DNA of 64,000 bases, taken from assembly GCF_024281235.1 (NCBI RefSeq), contig NZ_JAHWXY010000002.1:620001-684000 (forward strand). The letters run 5' to 3'. The DNA comes from Shinella daejeonensis (GTDB taxonomy: Bacteria > Pseudomonadota > Alphaproteobacteria > Rhizobiales > Rhizobiaceae). Below, in pieces: positions 1 to 12,817 of this stretch. The notes below the pieces were generated by a model. The model saw only the letters and a list, made by a program, of their open reading frames with translations. It had not been told where the DNA came from and made no database searches. Within the stretch, counting starts at the first letter, position 1. Each line of letters begins with the position of its first letter. A program made the translations under genes and the position numbers.

Positions 1-624
1 AAGCTCGCCAACGACGTGGCCAGGGTGATCAACAACGATCCGGCGGTGCGCGGCCTGCTGAAAATCGTCTTCATACCGAATTACAACGTTTCGCTTGCCG
101 AGATCATGGTGCCGGCCGCAGATCTCTCGGAACAGATCTCGACCGCCGGCATGGAGGCCTCCGGCACCGGCAACATGAAGTTCGCGCTGAACGGCGCCTT
201 GACCATCGGCACGCTGGACGGCGCGAATGTCGAGATGCGCGACTGGGTGGGCGAGGACAATATGGCGATTTTCGGCCTGACCGCCGAAGAGGTCGCACGG
301 ATCCGCGCCGAGGGGCATAATCCGCGCGCCATCATCGAGGGTTCGCGCGAACTTTCGCAGGCCCTGTCGGCGATCTCCTCCGGCGTCTTCTCGCCCGACG
401 ATCCGAACCGTTTCGCCGGCCTCATCGACGGCATCTACAACCACGACTGGTTCATGGTCGCCGCCGATTTCGACGCTTATGCCCGGGCACAGCGGGACAT
501 CGACGCCCTGTGGAACAACAAGGCCGAATGGCGTCGGAAAACGATCCACAACACGGCCCGGATGGGCTGGTTCTCCTCCGACAGGACCATCCGTCAATAC
601 GCCACGGAAATCTGGAGGATCTGA
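1..624 (+). CDS. glgP: Glycogen phosphorylase, C-terminal part (5' end outside window)
   Basis: Releases glucose-1-phosphate from glycogen using phosphate and pyridoxal phosphate. Only the last 207 codons are present; the frame is open from base 1, so the start lies upstream. The PLP-binding motif GTGNMKFALNGA is intact, with the Schiff-base lysine at codon 60 of this fragment, followed by the family motif TLDGANVEM. The stop codon shares one base with the glgB start, so the two are translationally coupled. It is the first visible gene of a glgP-B-C-A-pgm-glgX operon, which places degradation and synthesis of glycogen under one promoter lying outside the window. Identification is secure. Confidence 0.97.
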   Translation, partial: KLANDVARVINNDPAVRGLLKIVFIPNYNVSLAEIMVPAADLSEQISTAGMEASGTGNMKFALNGALTIGTLDGANVEMRDWVGEDNMAIFGLTAEEVARIRAEGHNPRAIIEGSRELSQALSAISSGVFSPDDPNRFAGLIDGIYNHDWFMVAADFDAYARAQRDIDALWNNKAEWRRKTIHNTARMGWFSSDRTIRQYATEIWRI

Positions 625-2837
625 TGACCGGATCGCCGAAGACAAGCCCGACGGAACCGCCGTCCGAGCATCTGGCGAGAACGGACATAGACGCAATTCT
701 GGAGGCCCGGCATCCCGATCCGTTTTCCGTGCTCGGTCTGCACGAGACGGAGGGGGGGTATGTCGCGCGCTGCCTTCTTCCCGGCGCCGAGGCGGTCGTG
801 GCGGAAACCCTTTCCGGCCGGGAGATCGGCACGCTTGCGCAGCTTGACGCCGCAGGCGTCTTCGCCGGCCCCGTATCGGTGCGCAAGCAGCAGCCGATCC
901 GCTATCGCGCCCGCAACGCCGGCGGCGAATGGACCGTGATCGATCCCTATAGTTTCGGACCGGTGCTCGGCCCGATGGACGATTACTATATCCGCGAGGG
1001 CTCGCATCTGCGGCTGTTCGACCGGATGGGCGCGCATCCGATTTCCCTTGAAGGCGTGGACGGGTTCCATTTCGCCGTATGGGCGCCGAACGCCCGGCGC
1101 GTCTCGGTCGTCGGCGATTTCAACCAGTGGGACGGCCGCCGTCATCCGATGCGCCTGCGCGGCGACACGGGCATCTGGGAAATCTTCCTGCCGGGCGTCA
1201 CGGCCGGTCAGGCCTATAAATACGAGATCGTCGGCGCGGAGGGTGTGCTGCTGCCGCTCAAGGCCGATCCCTTTGCCCGCCGCTCACAACTGCGGCCCGA
1301 CAACGCCTCCATAACCGCAGGACCGATCGAACAGGACTGGGAGGATGCGGCGCATCTGGCGCATTGGGCTTCCGTCGACGCCCGCCGCCAGCCCATCTCC
1401 ATTTATGAGGTGCACGCCGCCTCCTGGCGACGCCGCGAGGACGGCGGCCTGTTGAGCTGGGACGAACTTGCCGACCGGCTGATCCCCTATTGCGTCGAGA
1501 TGGGCTTCACCCATATCGAGTTCCTGCCGATATCCGAATATCCCTACGATCCTTCCTGGGGCTACCAGACGACCGGCCTTTACGCCCCGACAGCCCGCTT
1601 CGGCGAGCCGGAGGGCTTCGCCCGGTTCGTCAACGGCTGCCACAAGGCCGGGCTCGGGGTGATCCTCGACTGGGTGCCGGCGCATTTTCCGACCGACGAG
1701 CACGGCCTTAGCTTCTTCGACGGCACCGCGCTCTACGAGCATGAAGACCCGCGACAGGGCTTCCACCCCGACTGGAACACCGCCATCTACAATTTCGGCC
1801 GGCTGGAGGTCCTGACCTTTCTCCTCAACAACGCCCTCTACTGGGCCGAGAAATTCCATATCGACGGCCTGCGCGTCGACGCCGTCGCCTCGATGCTCTA
1901 TCTCGACTATTCGCGAAATGACGGAGAGTGGGTGCCGAACGAATACGGCGGCAACGAGAACCTGGAGGCCGTACGTTTCCTCCAGTCGCTGAACACCCAT
2001 GCCTATGCTGCCCATCCGGGCATTCTGACGATCGCCGAGGAATCCACCTCCTGGCCCAAGGTCTCCCACCCGGTCCATGCCGGCGGCCTCGGTTTCGGCT
2101 TCAAATGGAACATGGGCTTCATGCACGATACGCTGCAATATCTGTCACGCGACCCGGCACATCGGAAATTCCATCACAACGACATGACCTTCGGCCTTCT
2201 TTACGCCTTCACGGAGAACTTCGTGCTGGCGCTTTCCCACGACGAGGTTGTGCACGGCAAGGGCTCGCTCATCGCGAAGATGGCCGGGGACGACTGGCAG
2301 AAATTCGCCAACCTGCGCGCCTATTACGGCTTCATGTGGGGCTATCCCGGCAAGAAACTGCTGTTCATGGGTCAGGAGTTCGCCCAATGGCAGGAATGGA
2401 GCGAGGCGCGCGCGCTCGACTGGAACCTGCTCGGCTATCCGCAGCACGAAGGCATGCGCCGGTTGATACGCGACCTCAACGGCACCTATCGCGTCAAGCC
2501 GGCGCTGCACGCCCGCGATTGCGAGAGCGACGGTTTCGAATGGCTGATCGCCGATGATCGCGACAATTCCGTCTTCGCCTGGCTGCGCAAGGCGCCGGGC
2601 GAAAAGCCGATCGCCGTCATCACGAATTTCACGCCCGTCTATCGCGAGAATTACGGGATCCCGCTGCCGGCGGAGGGGCGGTGGCGGGAAATCCTCAACA
2701 CGGATGCGGAAATCTATGGAGGCAGCGGCAAGGGCAATGGCGGGGCCGTTCGGGCCGTGGCGGGGCAAGGGGGAAGGATTTCGGCCGCCATCACCCTGCC
2801 GCCGCTGGCAACGCTGCTGCTGGAACTGGACGCGTAA
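624..2837 (+). CDS. glgB: 1,4-alpha-glucan (glycogen) branching enzyme
   Basis: Makes alpha-1,6 branches in glycogen. The protein has 737 residues, the usual length. An N-terminal CBM48-like region precedes a GH13 barrel with the nucleophile in GLRVDAVAS (Asp419), the acid/base in IAEEST (Glu472) and the third acid in LSHDEVVHGKGS (Asp540). The ATG at 624 is chosen because it overlaps the glgP stop and begins right before the recognisable N-terminus; an in-frame upstream ATG at 510 lies inside glgP. The next gene, glgC, begins 21 bases after the stop. No missing residues or frameshift were seen. Confidence 0.97.
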   Translation: MTGSPKTSPTEPPSEHLARTDIDAILEARHPDPFSVLGLHETEGGYVARCLLPGAEAVVAETLSGREIGTLAQLDAAGVFAGPVSVRKQQPIRYRARNAGGEWTVIDPYSFGPVLGPMDDYYIREGSHLRLFDRMGAHPISLEGVDGFHFAVWAPNARRVSVVGDFNQWDGRRHPMRLRGDTGIWEIFLPGVTAGQAYKYEIVGAEGVLLPLKADPFARRSQLRPDNASITAGPIEQDWEDAAHLAHWASVDARRQPISIYEVHAASWRRREDGGLLSWDELADRLIPYCVEMGFTHIEFLPISEYPYDPSWGYQTTGLYAPTARFGEPEGFARFVNGCHKAGLGVILDWVPAHFPTDEHGLSFFDGTALYEHEDPRQGFHPDWNTAIYNFGRLEVLTFLLNNALYWAEKFHIDGLRVDAVASMLYLDYSRNDGEWVPNEYGGNENLEAVRFLQSLNTHAYAAHPGILTIAEESTSWPKVSHPVHAGGLGFGFKWNMGFMHDTLQYLSRDPAHRKFHHNDMTFGLLYAFTENFVLALSHDEVVHGKGSLIAKMAGDDWQKFANLRAYYGFMWGYPGKKLLFMGQEFAQWQEWSEARALDWNLLGYPQHEGMRRLIRDLNGTYRVKPALHARDCESDGFEWLIADDRDNSVFAWLRKAPGEKPIAVITNFTPVYRENYGIPLPAEGRWREILNTDAEIYGGSGKGNGGAVRAVAGQGGRISAAITLPPLATLLLELDA

Positions 2838-2858
2838 ATCGACTGTCGGGAGGACGTC

Positions 2859-4121
2859 ATGGAGCAAAAGCGCAACCAACCCCTCGCACGCGATGCGATG
2901 GCCTATGTCCTGGCGGGAGGCCGCGGCAGCCGCCTCAAGGAACTCACCGACCGGAGGGCGAAACCGGCGGTCTATTTCGGCGGAAAGGCGCGCATCATCG
3001 ATTTCGCCCTGTCCAATGCGCTGAATTCCGGCATCCGCCGCATCGGCGTCGCAACCCAGTACAAGGCGCATTCGCTGATCCGCCACCTGCAACGCGGCTG
3101 GAATTTCTTCCGCCCGGAACGCAACGAAAGCTTCGACATCCTGCCGGCGAGCCAGCGCGTCTCCGAAACGCAATGGTACGAGGGCACCGCCGACGCGGTC
3201 TTCCAGAACATCGACATCATCGAGGATTACGGCGTCGAATATATGGTCATCCTGGCGGGAGACCATATCTACAAGATGGACTATGAGCTGATGCTCCAGC
3301 AGCATGTCGATTCCGGCGCGGACGCCACTATCGGCTGCCTGGAAGTGCCGCGCATCGACGCGACCGGCTTCGGTGTGATGCATGTCGACGAAAAGGACCA
3401 GATCATCGAGTTCGTGGAAAAGCCCGCCGATCCGCCCGGCATACCCGGAAATCCCGCAATGGCGCTCGCCTCGATGGGCATCTACGTGTTCCGCACGAAA
3501 TTCCTGATGGAGATGCTGCGCCGCGACGCCGCCGATCCGGCGTCCAGCCGGGACTTCGGCAAGGATATCATCCCCTACATCGTGCAGCATGGCAAAGCCG
3601 TCGCCCATCGCTTCACCGCGTCCTGCGTGCGCTCGGAGTTCGAGCGGGTGGCCTATTGGCGCGACGTCGGCACGATCGACGCCTACTGGCAGGCCAATAT
3701 CGACCTCACCGACGTCACGCCCGAACTCGACCTCTATGACCGTTCCTGGCCGATCTGGACCTTTGCGGAGATCCGCCCGCCGGCGAAATTCGTGCATGAC
3801 GACGAGAACCGGCGCGGCTCGGCCGTCTCCTCGCTCGTTTCCGGCGACTGCATCATCTCCGGCTCGGCGCTTCATCGCAGCCTGCTGTTCACCGGCGTGC
3901 GCGCCAACTCCTACGCCCGTCTGGAGGGCGCCGTGGTTTTGCCCGACGTGATGATCGGACGCCATGCGCAACTGCGCAACGTCGTCATCGATGGCGGCGT
4001 GAGCATTCCCGAGGGGCTGATCGTCGGCGAGGATCCCGAACTCGATGCCCGGCGTTTCCGCCGCTCCGAGAACGGCATCTGCCTCATCACCCAGTCCATG
4101 ATCGACAAGCTGGAGCTCTAG
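2859..4121 (+). CDS. glgC: Glucose-1-phosphate adenylyltransferase (ADP-glucose pyrophosphorylase)
   Basis: Makes ADP-glucose from ATP and glucose-1-phosphate, the committed and allosterically controlled step of bacterial glycogen synthesis. The 420-residue protein has the nucleotidyltransferase signature [13 protein letters not shown] near residues 17-29, the KPAVYFGGK substrate loop, the EFVEKP sugar-phosphate motif and a C-terminal left-handed beta-helix region. A GGGAGG-like ribosome site lies just before the ATG. It sits between glgB and glgA with short gaps, consistent with one transcript. Length and motifs are typical of the Agrobacterium-type enzyme. Confidence 0.97.
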   Translation: MEQKRNQPLARDAMAYVLAGGRGSRLKELTDRRAKPAVYFGGKARIIDFALSNALNSGIRRIGVATQYKAHSLIRHLQRGWNFFRPERNESFDILPASQRVSETQWYEGTADAVFQNIDIIEDYGVEYMVILAGDHIYKMDYELMLQQHVDSGADATIGCLEVPRIDATGFGVMHVDEKDQIIEFVEKPADPPGIPGNPAMALASMGIYVFRTKFLMEMLRRDAADPASSRDFGKDIIPYIVQHGKAVAHRFTASCVRSEFERVAYWRDVGTIDAYWQANIDLTDVTPELDLYDRSWPIWTFAEIRPPAKFVHDDENRRGSAVSSLVSGDCIISGSALHRSLLFTGVRANSYARLEGAVVLPDVMIGRHAQLRNVVIDGGVSIPEGLIVGEDPELDARRFRRSENGICLITQSMIDKLEL

Positions 4122-4129
4122 ACGTCCTC

Positions 4130-7204
<3,075 letters not shown>

Positions 7205-7206
7205 TC

Positions 7207-9180
7207 ATGGGACTGGTCGCGCCCTCCTTCGCCCCCGGCGTCACGCTCTGCGGGGACGGGGTCGAGTTTTCCGTCTATTCCCACGCGGCAGACCGTGTCG
7301 ACCTGTGCCTGTTTAACCGGGACGGCGGCACAGAAGTCGCCCGCATGCCCATGGGCCGCGACGAAAGCGGTTTTCACCGGGTTTTCGTCGAAGGGGCATC
7401 CGCCGGAACGCGTTACGGTTACCGCGCAACGGGCGTATATTCACCGGACGATGGCCTCTGGTTCGACCCGGCCAAGCTGCTGGTCGATCCCTATGCGAAG
7501 GAACTTGACCGTCCCTTCCTGCACGATCCGCGCCTTGCGGTCTTCGGGGCGGAGACCGCCGATCTGGTGCCGAAAGCCATCGTGACGCGGGACATCCCCG
7601 TGGCAGGGCGCCGGCCGATCTTTCGTCCCGGCGGCTTCATCTATGAGATCGCGGTGCGCGCCTTCACGCAGCTTCATCCCGATGTGCCGGAGGCGTTGCG
7701 CGGCACTGTCGGCGCGCTTTCCCATCCCGTCGTGCTCCGGCACCTGAAGCGGATCGGCGTCGATGCGGTCGAACTCATGCCGATCACCGCCCGGATCGAC
7801 GAGCGCCACCTGCCGCCGCTCGGGCTCAGCAATGCCTGGGGCTACAATCCCGTCGCCCTGATGGCTCTCGATCCACGCATCGTTCCGGGCGGCATGGCCG
7901 AACTGGCCGCGACCGTGGCGGCCCTGCGCAGGGAAGGGATCGGCGTCATTCTCGATCTCGTCTTCAATCATTCCGGCGAGAGCGACCGGCTCGGCGCGAC
8001 GCTTTCCATGCGCGGGCTCGACAATGCCGCCTATTATCGTCACGTCGACGGCCATCCCGGAAAGCTCGTCGACGATACCGGCTGCGGCAATACGCTTGCC
8101 TGCGACCACCCGATGGTGCGCCGGCTGATCCTCGACAGCCTGCGGCACTTCGTACGTCAGGCCGGCGTCGACGGCTTCCGCTTCGATCTTGCCACGATCC
8201 TCGGACGCGGCCCGTCCGGTTTCGACGCGAACGCCGCGCTTTTCACCGAAATGCGGGCCGATCCCCTGCTGGCTGACCGCGTGATGATCGCCGAACCCTG
8301 GGATCCCGGCCCCGGCGGCTACCAGCTTGGCAATTTCCCCCCCTCCTTCCTCGAGTGGAACGACCGTTATCGTGACGGCATGCGCCGTTTCTGGCGCGGC
8401 GACGGCCACGCCCTCGGCGGTTTCGCCACCGCGCTGGCCGGATCGTCCGATATCTTTTCCCGCAGGCACGAGGAAGAGACCCGCAGCGTCAATTTCATCG
8501 CCGCCCATGACGGCTTCACGCTCATGGATCTCGTCTCCCATACCAGGAAGCACAACGAAGCCAACGGCGAGGACGGCCGCGACGGTCATGACGACAATCA
8601 CTCCTGGAACAACGGCGTGGAAGGCGCGACCACGGACGATGCGGTGCTCGCCGCCCGCCGTCAGGATGTCGAAGCGCTTCTCGCCAGCCTCTTCCTTTCA
8701 CGCGGGACGATCATGCTGACCGCCGGCGACGAGGGCGGCCGTAGCCAGGACGGCAACAACAATGCCTATTGCCAGGACAATGCGCTCACCTGGCTGCACT
8801 GGGACCGGATGGACGAGGACCTGATCGCGCACACCGCAACGCTCGCCGCTCTCCGGCGGCGTTTCCCCGCCCTGCGGGAGACGCGCTTTCTGACCGGCGA
8901 AGGCGACGTCGAATGGCTGACCTTCGCCGGCGCGCCGATGTCGGTCGGCGACTGGGAAGCACCGGAGGCCGGAACGCTCCTTGCCGTGCTTCGCACCTAT
9001 GACGCCCTTCAGGCCCGTACCCTCTCCCTCGCCATCGCCGTCAACCGCACCCATGCCGCTCAGGCCTATCGCCTGCCGGAGGCCGAAGGCAGGCGCTGGA
9101 CGAGCCTGCTGGCCGCCAATCGTCCTCCCTCCGGCCTGTTTCCAGCGCGAACGGTGGAGGTTTTCGTCGAAACCGTCTGA
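7207..9180 (+). CDS. glgX: Glycogen debranching enzyme
   Basis: Hydrolyses alpha-1,6 branches of phosphorylase-limit dextrin. The 657-residue GH13 protein has an N-terminal CBM48-like domain and the catalytic set Asp327 (GFRFDLA), Glu363 (IAEPWDPG) and Asp435 (AAHDGFT). It starts two bases after the pgm stop and is the last gene of the glycogen operon; the following 130 bases carry no obvious terminator hairpin. Length and motifs fit the GlgX/isoamylase family. Confidence 0.95.
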   Translation: MGLVAPSFAPGVTLCGDGVEFSVYSHAADRVDLCLFNRDGGTEVARMPMGRDESGFHRVFVEGASAGTRYGYRATGVYSPDDGLWFDPAKLLVDPYAKELDRPFLHDPRLAVFGAETADLVPKAIVTRDIPVAGRRPIFRPGGFIYEIAVRAFTQLHPDVPEALRGTVGALSHPVVLRHLKRIGVDAVELMPITARIDERHLPPLGLSNAWGYNPVALMALDPRIVPGGMAELAATVAALRREGIGVILDLVFNHSGESDRLGATLSMRGLDNAAYYRHVDGHPGKLVDDTGCGNTLACDHPMVRRLILDSLRHFVRQAGVDGFRFDLATILGRGPSGFDANAALFTEMRADPLLADRVMIAEPWDPGPGGYQLGNFPPSFLEWNDRYRDGMRRFWRGDGHALGGFATALAGSSDIFSRRHEEETRSVNFIAAHDGFTLMDLVSHTRKHNEANGEDGRDGHDDNHSWNNGVEGATTDDAVLAARRQDVEALLASLFLSRGTIMLTAGDEGGRSQDGNNNAYCQDNALTWLHWDRMDEDLIAHTATLAALRRRFPALRETRFLTGEGDVEWLTFAGAPMSVGDWEAPEAGTLLAVLRTYDALQARTLSLAIAVNRTHAAQAYRLPEAEGRRWTSLLAANRPPSGLFPARTVEVFVETV

Positions 9181-9311
9181 GATTCATCCGGGCGCAAACC
9201 GGAAGCCGTATCGCGGGATTGCCGTCAAAACAGAGGAACACACGATTTTTCGTATTTCAGGATAAAACGGAAATGCTCTAGAAGCAGACATTCGATTGCT
9301 GGGGATCGTGC

Positions 9312-9797
9312 ATGCCGCAAGACATACATCTGAAGGACGTCAGCGTCCTCGTCGGGACGGAACTTGGCCTGTCGCGATGGTTCACCGTCGACCAGACGAT
9401 GATCGACCGTTTCGCCGACGCGACGGAAGATCATCAGTTCATCCATACGGACCCGGTGCGCGCCGCCGCCGAGACGCCCTTCGGCGGCACGATCGCGCAC
9501 GGCTTCCTGACGCTCTCCCTTCTCTCCGCCATGAACTTCGATTGCGTTCCACGCATCGTCGAGCAAACCATGGGCATCAATTACGGTTTCGAGAAAATCC
9601 GTTTCATCACGCCGGTAAAATGCGGCGCGCGCGTGCGCGGCCGCTTCGTCATGGCCGACGCACGCTTTCGCGGAGCGGGCATGCTGACCGTCCGCTACCA
9701 GGTGACCGTCGAGATCGAGAACGAGCGGAAGCCGGCACTGACCGCCGACTGGATCACCATCATCCAGTTCGACCCCAAGGACCGGCCATTGCAATAA
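9312..9797 (+). CDS. MaoC/NodN-like hydratase, hot-dog fold
   Basis: A 161-residue single hot-dog protein of the MaoC dehydratase family, of which rhizobial NodN is a member. The motif FADATEDHQFIHTDP carries the Asp and His of the hydratase active site, and GTIAHGFLTLSLL is the following helix. Family members hydrate trans-2-enoyl thioesters, but the substrate here is unknown. It stands between glgX and an MscS channel, 131 bases after glgX, so it probably has its own promoter. A GGGGA ribosome site precedes the ATG. Confidence 0.85.
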   Translation: MPQDIHLKDVSVLVGTELGLSRWFTVDQTMIDRFADATEDHQFIHTDPVRAAAETPFGGTIAHGFLTLSLLSAMNFDCVPRIVEQTMGINYGFEKIRFITPVKCGARVRGRFVMADARFRGAGMLTVRYQVTVEIENERKPALTADWITIIQFDPKDRPLQ

Positions 9798-9970
9798 GGG
9801 GCCGCATTGCAGGTTCCGGCCGGAAAAGCCGGCCCTTCCCTGCGATCACCGCCGGCCTGACGGGCCGGAACGCAAGGGTGCTCGCCCGGCCGTTCACTGC
9901 TATACCGCAAGACAGGCAGGCGCCGCGCCCGCGCAAGCGTATACAGCAGGCCGCCTGCAAGGAGAACTGT

Positions 9971-10870
9971 ATGTCACAATCGAAAAAAGCCGGCCATTTC
10001 GTCTGGCCGGCGCTGCTCTTTGCCGTATCGATCGGCATCTATGTGTTCCACGACGCGGCATTCCAGCATTTCGCACCGCAGGCCGATCGCAACATCATCG
10101 GCCAGCTGAGCGGTGTCGTCACCTGTTACGCGGGAGCCTGGCTGCTTGCACGCATCATCGGAGCGACCCTGCGCCGGTCCGGCAATGGCCGCCGCAAGGT
10201 GCCGAAGCTTCTGCACGAACTCGTCACGGCGGCGCTGTTCATGATCGCGACGCTGATAACGGTGGCCATGCTGCTCGGCCAATCGGCCGGCGGCGCGCTC
10301 GCCGGTTCCGGCCTGATCATCGCCATTCTCGGCTTCGCCATCCGCAATGTGCTCGCCGACGTGCTTTCGGGCGTGGCGCTCGGGCTGGAAGCGCCCTTCC
10401 GGATCGGCGACTGGATCGAGATCGACGGCACCATCCGGGGCCGCGTCACCGAGATCGGCTGGCGCACCACGCGGCTCCAGACCCGCAACGACACCTATAT
10501 GATCCTGCCCAACAGTCAGGTCTCGCGCCAGAGGATGACGAATTTCAGCGCGCCGCGAAAACATTACCGCGCCAGCATCGAGATCGTGCTCGGCCACGAT
10601 ATCCCCGTCAGCGAGGGCAAGAAACTGCTTGCCGCCGCAGCCGCCTCGACCGACCTCATCATGAAATCGCCCCGGCCGGACGTACGTGCGCTCTCCTACG
10701 ATATGGAGGGCGTGCGCTTTGCCGTACGTTACTGGGTGCCGAGCTTTCTCGACGACATGGACTGCCGCGACGTCATCCTCGTGGCGATCGATACGGCGAT
10801 CCGCAAGCGCGGTCTTCCGCCACCCTACAGCCGCGTCAAGCTCATCGACCCGGCGCAGGAGGCCGGCTAG
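9971..10870 (+). CDS. Small-conductance mechanosensitive channel family protein (MscS)
   Basis: A 299-residue inner-membrane channel expected to open under hypo-osmotic stress. There are about four N-terminal hydrophobic segments, then the pore helix region and the MscS beta domain (VLADVLSGVALGLE, FRIGDWIEIDG, ILPNSQV). Start ATG 9971 is chosen because AAGGAG lies seven bases upstream; the same frame stays open far upstream through the MaoC gene, but that part is not coding. A hairpin follows the stop at 10871. A second, unrelated-looking MscS-family gene lies at 43396. Confidence 0.9.
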   Translation: MSQSKKAGHFVWPALLFAVSIGIYVFHDAAFQHFAPQADRNIIGQLSGVVTCYAGAWLLARIIGATLRRSGNGRRKVPKLLHELVTAALFMIATLITVAMLLGQSAGGALAGSGLIIAILGFAIRNVLADVLSGVALGLEAPFRIGDWIEIDGTIRGRVTEIGWRTTRLQTRNDTYMILPNSQVSRQRMTNFSAPRKHYRASIEIVLGHDIPVSEGKKLLAAAAASTDLIMKSPRPDVRALSYDMEGVRFAVRYWVPSFLDDMDCRDVILVAIDTAIRKRGLPPPYSRVKLIDPAQEAG

Positions 10871-10893
10871 CCCTGCCCGACCACAGGGCAGGG
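10871..10893 (+). terminator. Hairpin after the MscS gene
   Basis: An exact 8-bp inverted repeat, CCCTGCCC and GGGCAGGG, with a 7-base loop immediately after the channel stop codon. No run of T follows, so it may be a mRNA 3'-end stabiliser or a factor-assisted terminator rather than a strong intrinsic one. Confidence 0.55.
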
Positions 10894-10999
10894 GCATATA
10901 TAAGGTATTGTTTTCATTAAAAATAGTTAACCATCCCGTTCATATCCTGTTCACTGGCCGGCTTCTAGGGTCCTCTCATCAACAACGAGGAACGACACC

Positions 11000-11332
11000 A
11001 TGAAGCTGTTCACCCGCTCCCTTGCCGCCGCGCTGGCCCTTTCCTTCGTCGCCGCGCCGATGGCGCATGCGCAATATCACGGCGGCCAGAAGAAGCCGTC
11101 CTATCAATCCAGCCACAAGCACCAGATGCAAAAGCACCAGCCCAACAAGCGCCACAACTGGCGCAAGGGCCAGCGCGTGACCGACTGGAAGCGGCGGCCT
11201 GCCGTGCGGGACTGGAAGCGCCACAAGCTGCATGCGCCGGCCCGCAACCAGCAGTGGGTGAAGGTCGATAACGATTACCTGCTGATCAGCCTCGCCACCG
11301 GCGTCATCCTCGGCATGGCCGCCGGCCGGTAA
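11000..11332 (+). CDS. Small basic exported protein, RcnB-like
   Basis: A 110-residue protein with a clear Sec signal peptide (MKLFTRSLAAALALSF... cleaved after AHA near residue 24), then a His-, Lys- and Trp-rich middle (YHGGQKK, SSHKHQMQKHQ) and a short hydrophobic C-terminus (LLISLATGVILGMAAG). This architecture resembles RcnB-family periplasmic proteins, some of which affect nickel and cobalt homeostasis; no metal role is shown here. AT-rich promoter-like DNA lies in the 130 bases upstream and an AACGAGGAA ribosome site precedes the ATG. Convergent with the ROK gene. Confidence 0.7.
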   Translation: MKLFTRSLAAALALSFVAAPMAHAQYHGGQKKPSYQSSHKHQMQKHQPNKRHNWRKGQRVTDWKRRPAVRDWKRHKLHAPARNQQWVKVDNDYLLISLATGVILGMAAGR

Positions 11333-11409
11333 GCCTGAACCGTCGCGGGATTGCCGATGTCTTCGGCCGTCCGTTCCGGCCCCGCCACGCCCGGCCGCGT
11401 CGCCATGGC

Positions 11410-11450
11410 GCGGCCCTGCCCGGAAGCAGAAACTATCCCGGCAGGGCCGC
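11410..11450. terminator. Long hairpin between convergent genes
   Basis: Exact 11-bp inverted repeat GCGGCCCTGCC / GGCAGGGCCGC with a 19-base loop, overlapping the last codons of the ROK gene. It lies between convergent genes and could end transcription or stabilise mRNA ends from both sides, although neither flank has a strong T-run. Confidence 0.5.
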
Positions 11451-12662
11451 CAGGACGGGGCGGCTGAGCAGGAAGCGATGCAGCAAACGATCGACTTCAG
11501 CCGGGGCGAACAGGTTTTCCAGGAGCAGATAGGCAGCGCCGAAAAGGGCGCTGTCTTCCTCCGCGGCGGACAGCACGATGGAAAGATCGCGCGTGGCGAG
11601 CGGCAGACAGCGCTGGTAGACGAGTTCCCGAATACCGGACAACAGAAAATCACCGCCGCGCGCCAGGGTGCCACCCACCACGATAAGGCTCGGGTTGATG
11701 ATGCTGACGACATCGGAAACGACTTCGCCAATGGTGCGGCCCGCCGCCCGCAGCAGCATGATCGCCTCCGGTTCGCGCTGCTCCACCAGACCGATCACAT
11801 CGCGCGCCGTCCCAGCGCTGAAGCCGCGACGGGCAAGGTCGCGGGCGATCGCCCACCCGGCCGCCCGCGCCTCGACGCAGCCGAACTTTCCGCAGCGGCA
11901 GAGAGGCGCGTCATCCGACAGAAACTGGATGTGACCGATATCGCCGGCGGCCCCTTGCGCACCACGAAAGATGCGCCCGCCGGAAATCATGCCGCTGCCA
12001 ATACCGGTGCCGATCTTGACGAAGAGCATATCCTCCGTGTCCGGGAAGTTGCGCCGGTACTCGCAAAGCGTCATCAGGTTCACGTCGTTCTCGACATAGA
12101 CGGGCACGGCGAAACGCTCCCGCAGCCGTCCGATGATGTCGACGTCGTCCCAGTCCCGCAGCACGGAGGGCCCGACGACACGACCGCGCTTGAAATCCAC
12201 GGGCGTCGGCAGGCTGAGGCTGATTCCAAGGAAGAAGCGATGGGTCGGCAGGGCTGCCTCGATGAGCGATTGAAAAGCCTCGGCCATCCGCGCCAGGGTG
12301 GCTTCAGGGCCGCTTGCGACGACGAAGGGCAGCGTGGTCTGGGCGATGACGGCGGGCGTGAGATCCATGGCGGCCAAATGGATGTGGGTCTCGCCGATAT
12401 TGGCGACCAGCATGAAGCCGGCGGCGGCGTTGACAGCCAGCATCCGGGTGGGCCGGCCACCGCTCGGCAGCGTTTCCTCCGTCTCGCGCACGAGGCCGGC
12501 GGTCAGAAGCGCATTGAGACGCTGCGTCACCGTCACCCGTGACAGGCCGGACTGCCGCAGGAGCCCGGCACGCGACGAGGCGGCCCCCGTGGCGATCAGG
12601 GAGAGGATGCCGCCGGCGCTTTCCAGCGTCGGCCAATCACGCCCGTCCCCTGCCCTTGCCAT
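11433..12662 (-). CDS. ROK-family transcriptional repressor
   Basis: A 409-residue sugar-responsive regulator of the NagC/Mlc/XylR type. It has an N-terminal winged helix-turn-helix (residues about 15-75, LLRQSGLSRVTVTQRLNALLTAGLV) and a C-terminal ROK sugar-binding domain with the zinc motif CRCGKFGCVEA. The ATG at 12662 is preferred over a longer in-frame start because AGGGAG lies at a proper distance upstream. It is divergent from the FGGY kinase, and an AT-rich 155-base intergenic region with an inverted repeat lies between them. It most likely represses the sugar-uptake and kinase cluster at 12818-19608. Confidence 0.92.
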   Translation of the reverse strand: MARAGDGRDWPTLESAGGILSLIATGAASSRAGLLRQSGLSRVTVTQRLNALLTAGLVRETEETLPSGGRPTRMLAVNAAAGFMLVANIGETHIHLAAMDLTPAVIAQTTLPFVVASGPEATLARMAEAFQSLIEAALPTHRFFLGISLSLPTPVDFKRGRVVGPSVLRDWDDVDIIGRLRERFAVPVYVENDVNLMTLCEYRRNFPDTEDMLFVKIGTGIGSGMISGGRIFRGAQGAAGDIGHIQFLSDDAPLCRCGKFGCVEARAAGWAIARDLARRGFSAGTARDVIGLVEQREPEAIMLLRAAGRTIGEVVSDVVSIINPSLIVVGGTLARGGDFLLSGIRELVYQRCLPLATRDLSIVLSAAEEDSALFGAAYLLLENLFAPAEVDRLLHRFLLSRPVLAALPG

Positions 12663-12740
12663 GCATCGCTCCCTTGATCGTCCGGGTTTAGCCGGAAACC
12701 GGATCGAGATAAAGCCGTACTTTTGCAACCGCCTTGCTAA

Positions 12741-12762
12741 TTATGTAAAATAAAATACATAA
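12741..12762. promoter_or_regulatory. Candidate ROK operator between repressor and kinase
   Basis: Inverted repeat TTATGTA, 8-base A/T spacer, TACATAA in the AT-rich interval between the divergent repressor and kinase genes. Position and symmetry fit a dimeric repressor; the assignment to the ROK protein is inference. Confidence 0.5.
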
Positions 12763-12817
12763 GTTCGGAGTTTATGTCTGGTTTTGTATTTATACGGCGG
12801 GATGCCGGGAGAAGCAG

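Noticed and set aside
2145-3971. Open frame of 608 codons antisense to glgB and glgC
   Set aside because: It mirrors two strongly conserved genes; the translation is low-complexity and has no domain. GC-rich coding DNA often leaves such frames open.
9296-9970. Long N-terminal extension of the MscS protein
   Set aside because: The extension runs out of frame through the MaoC gene; the start at 9971 has a good ribosome site and gives normal length.
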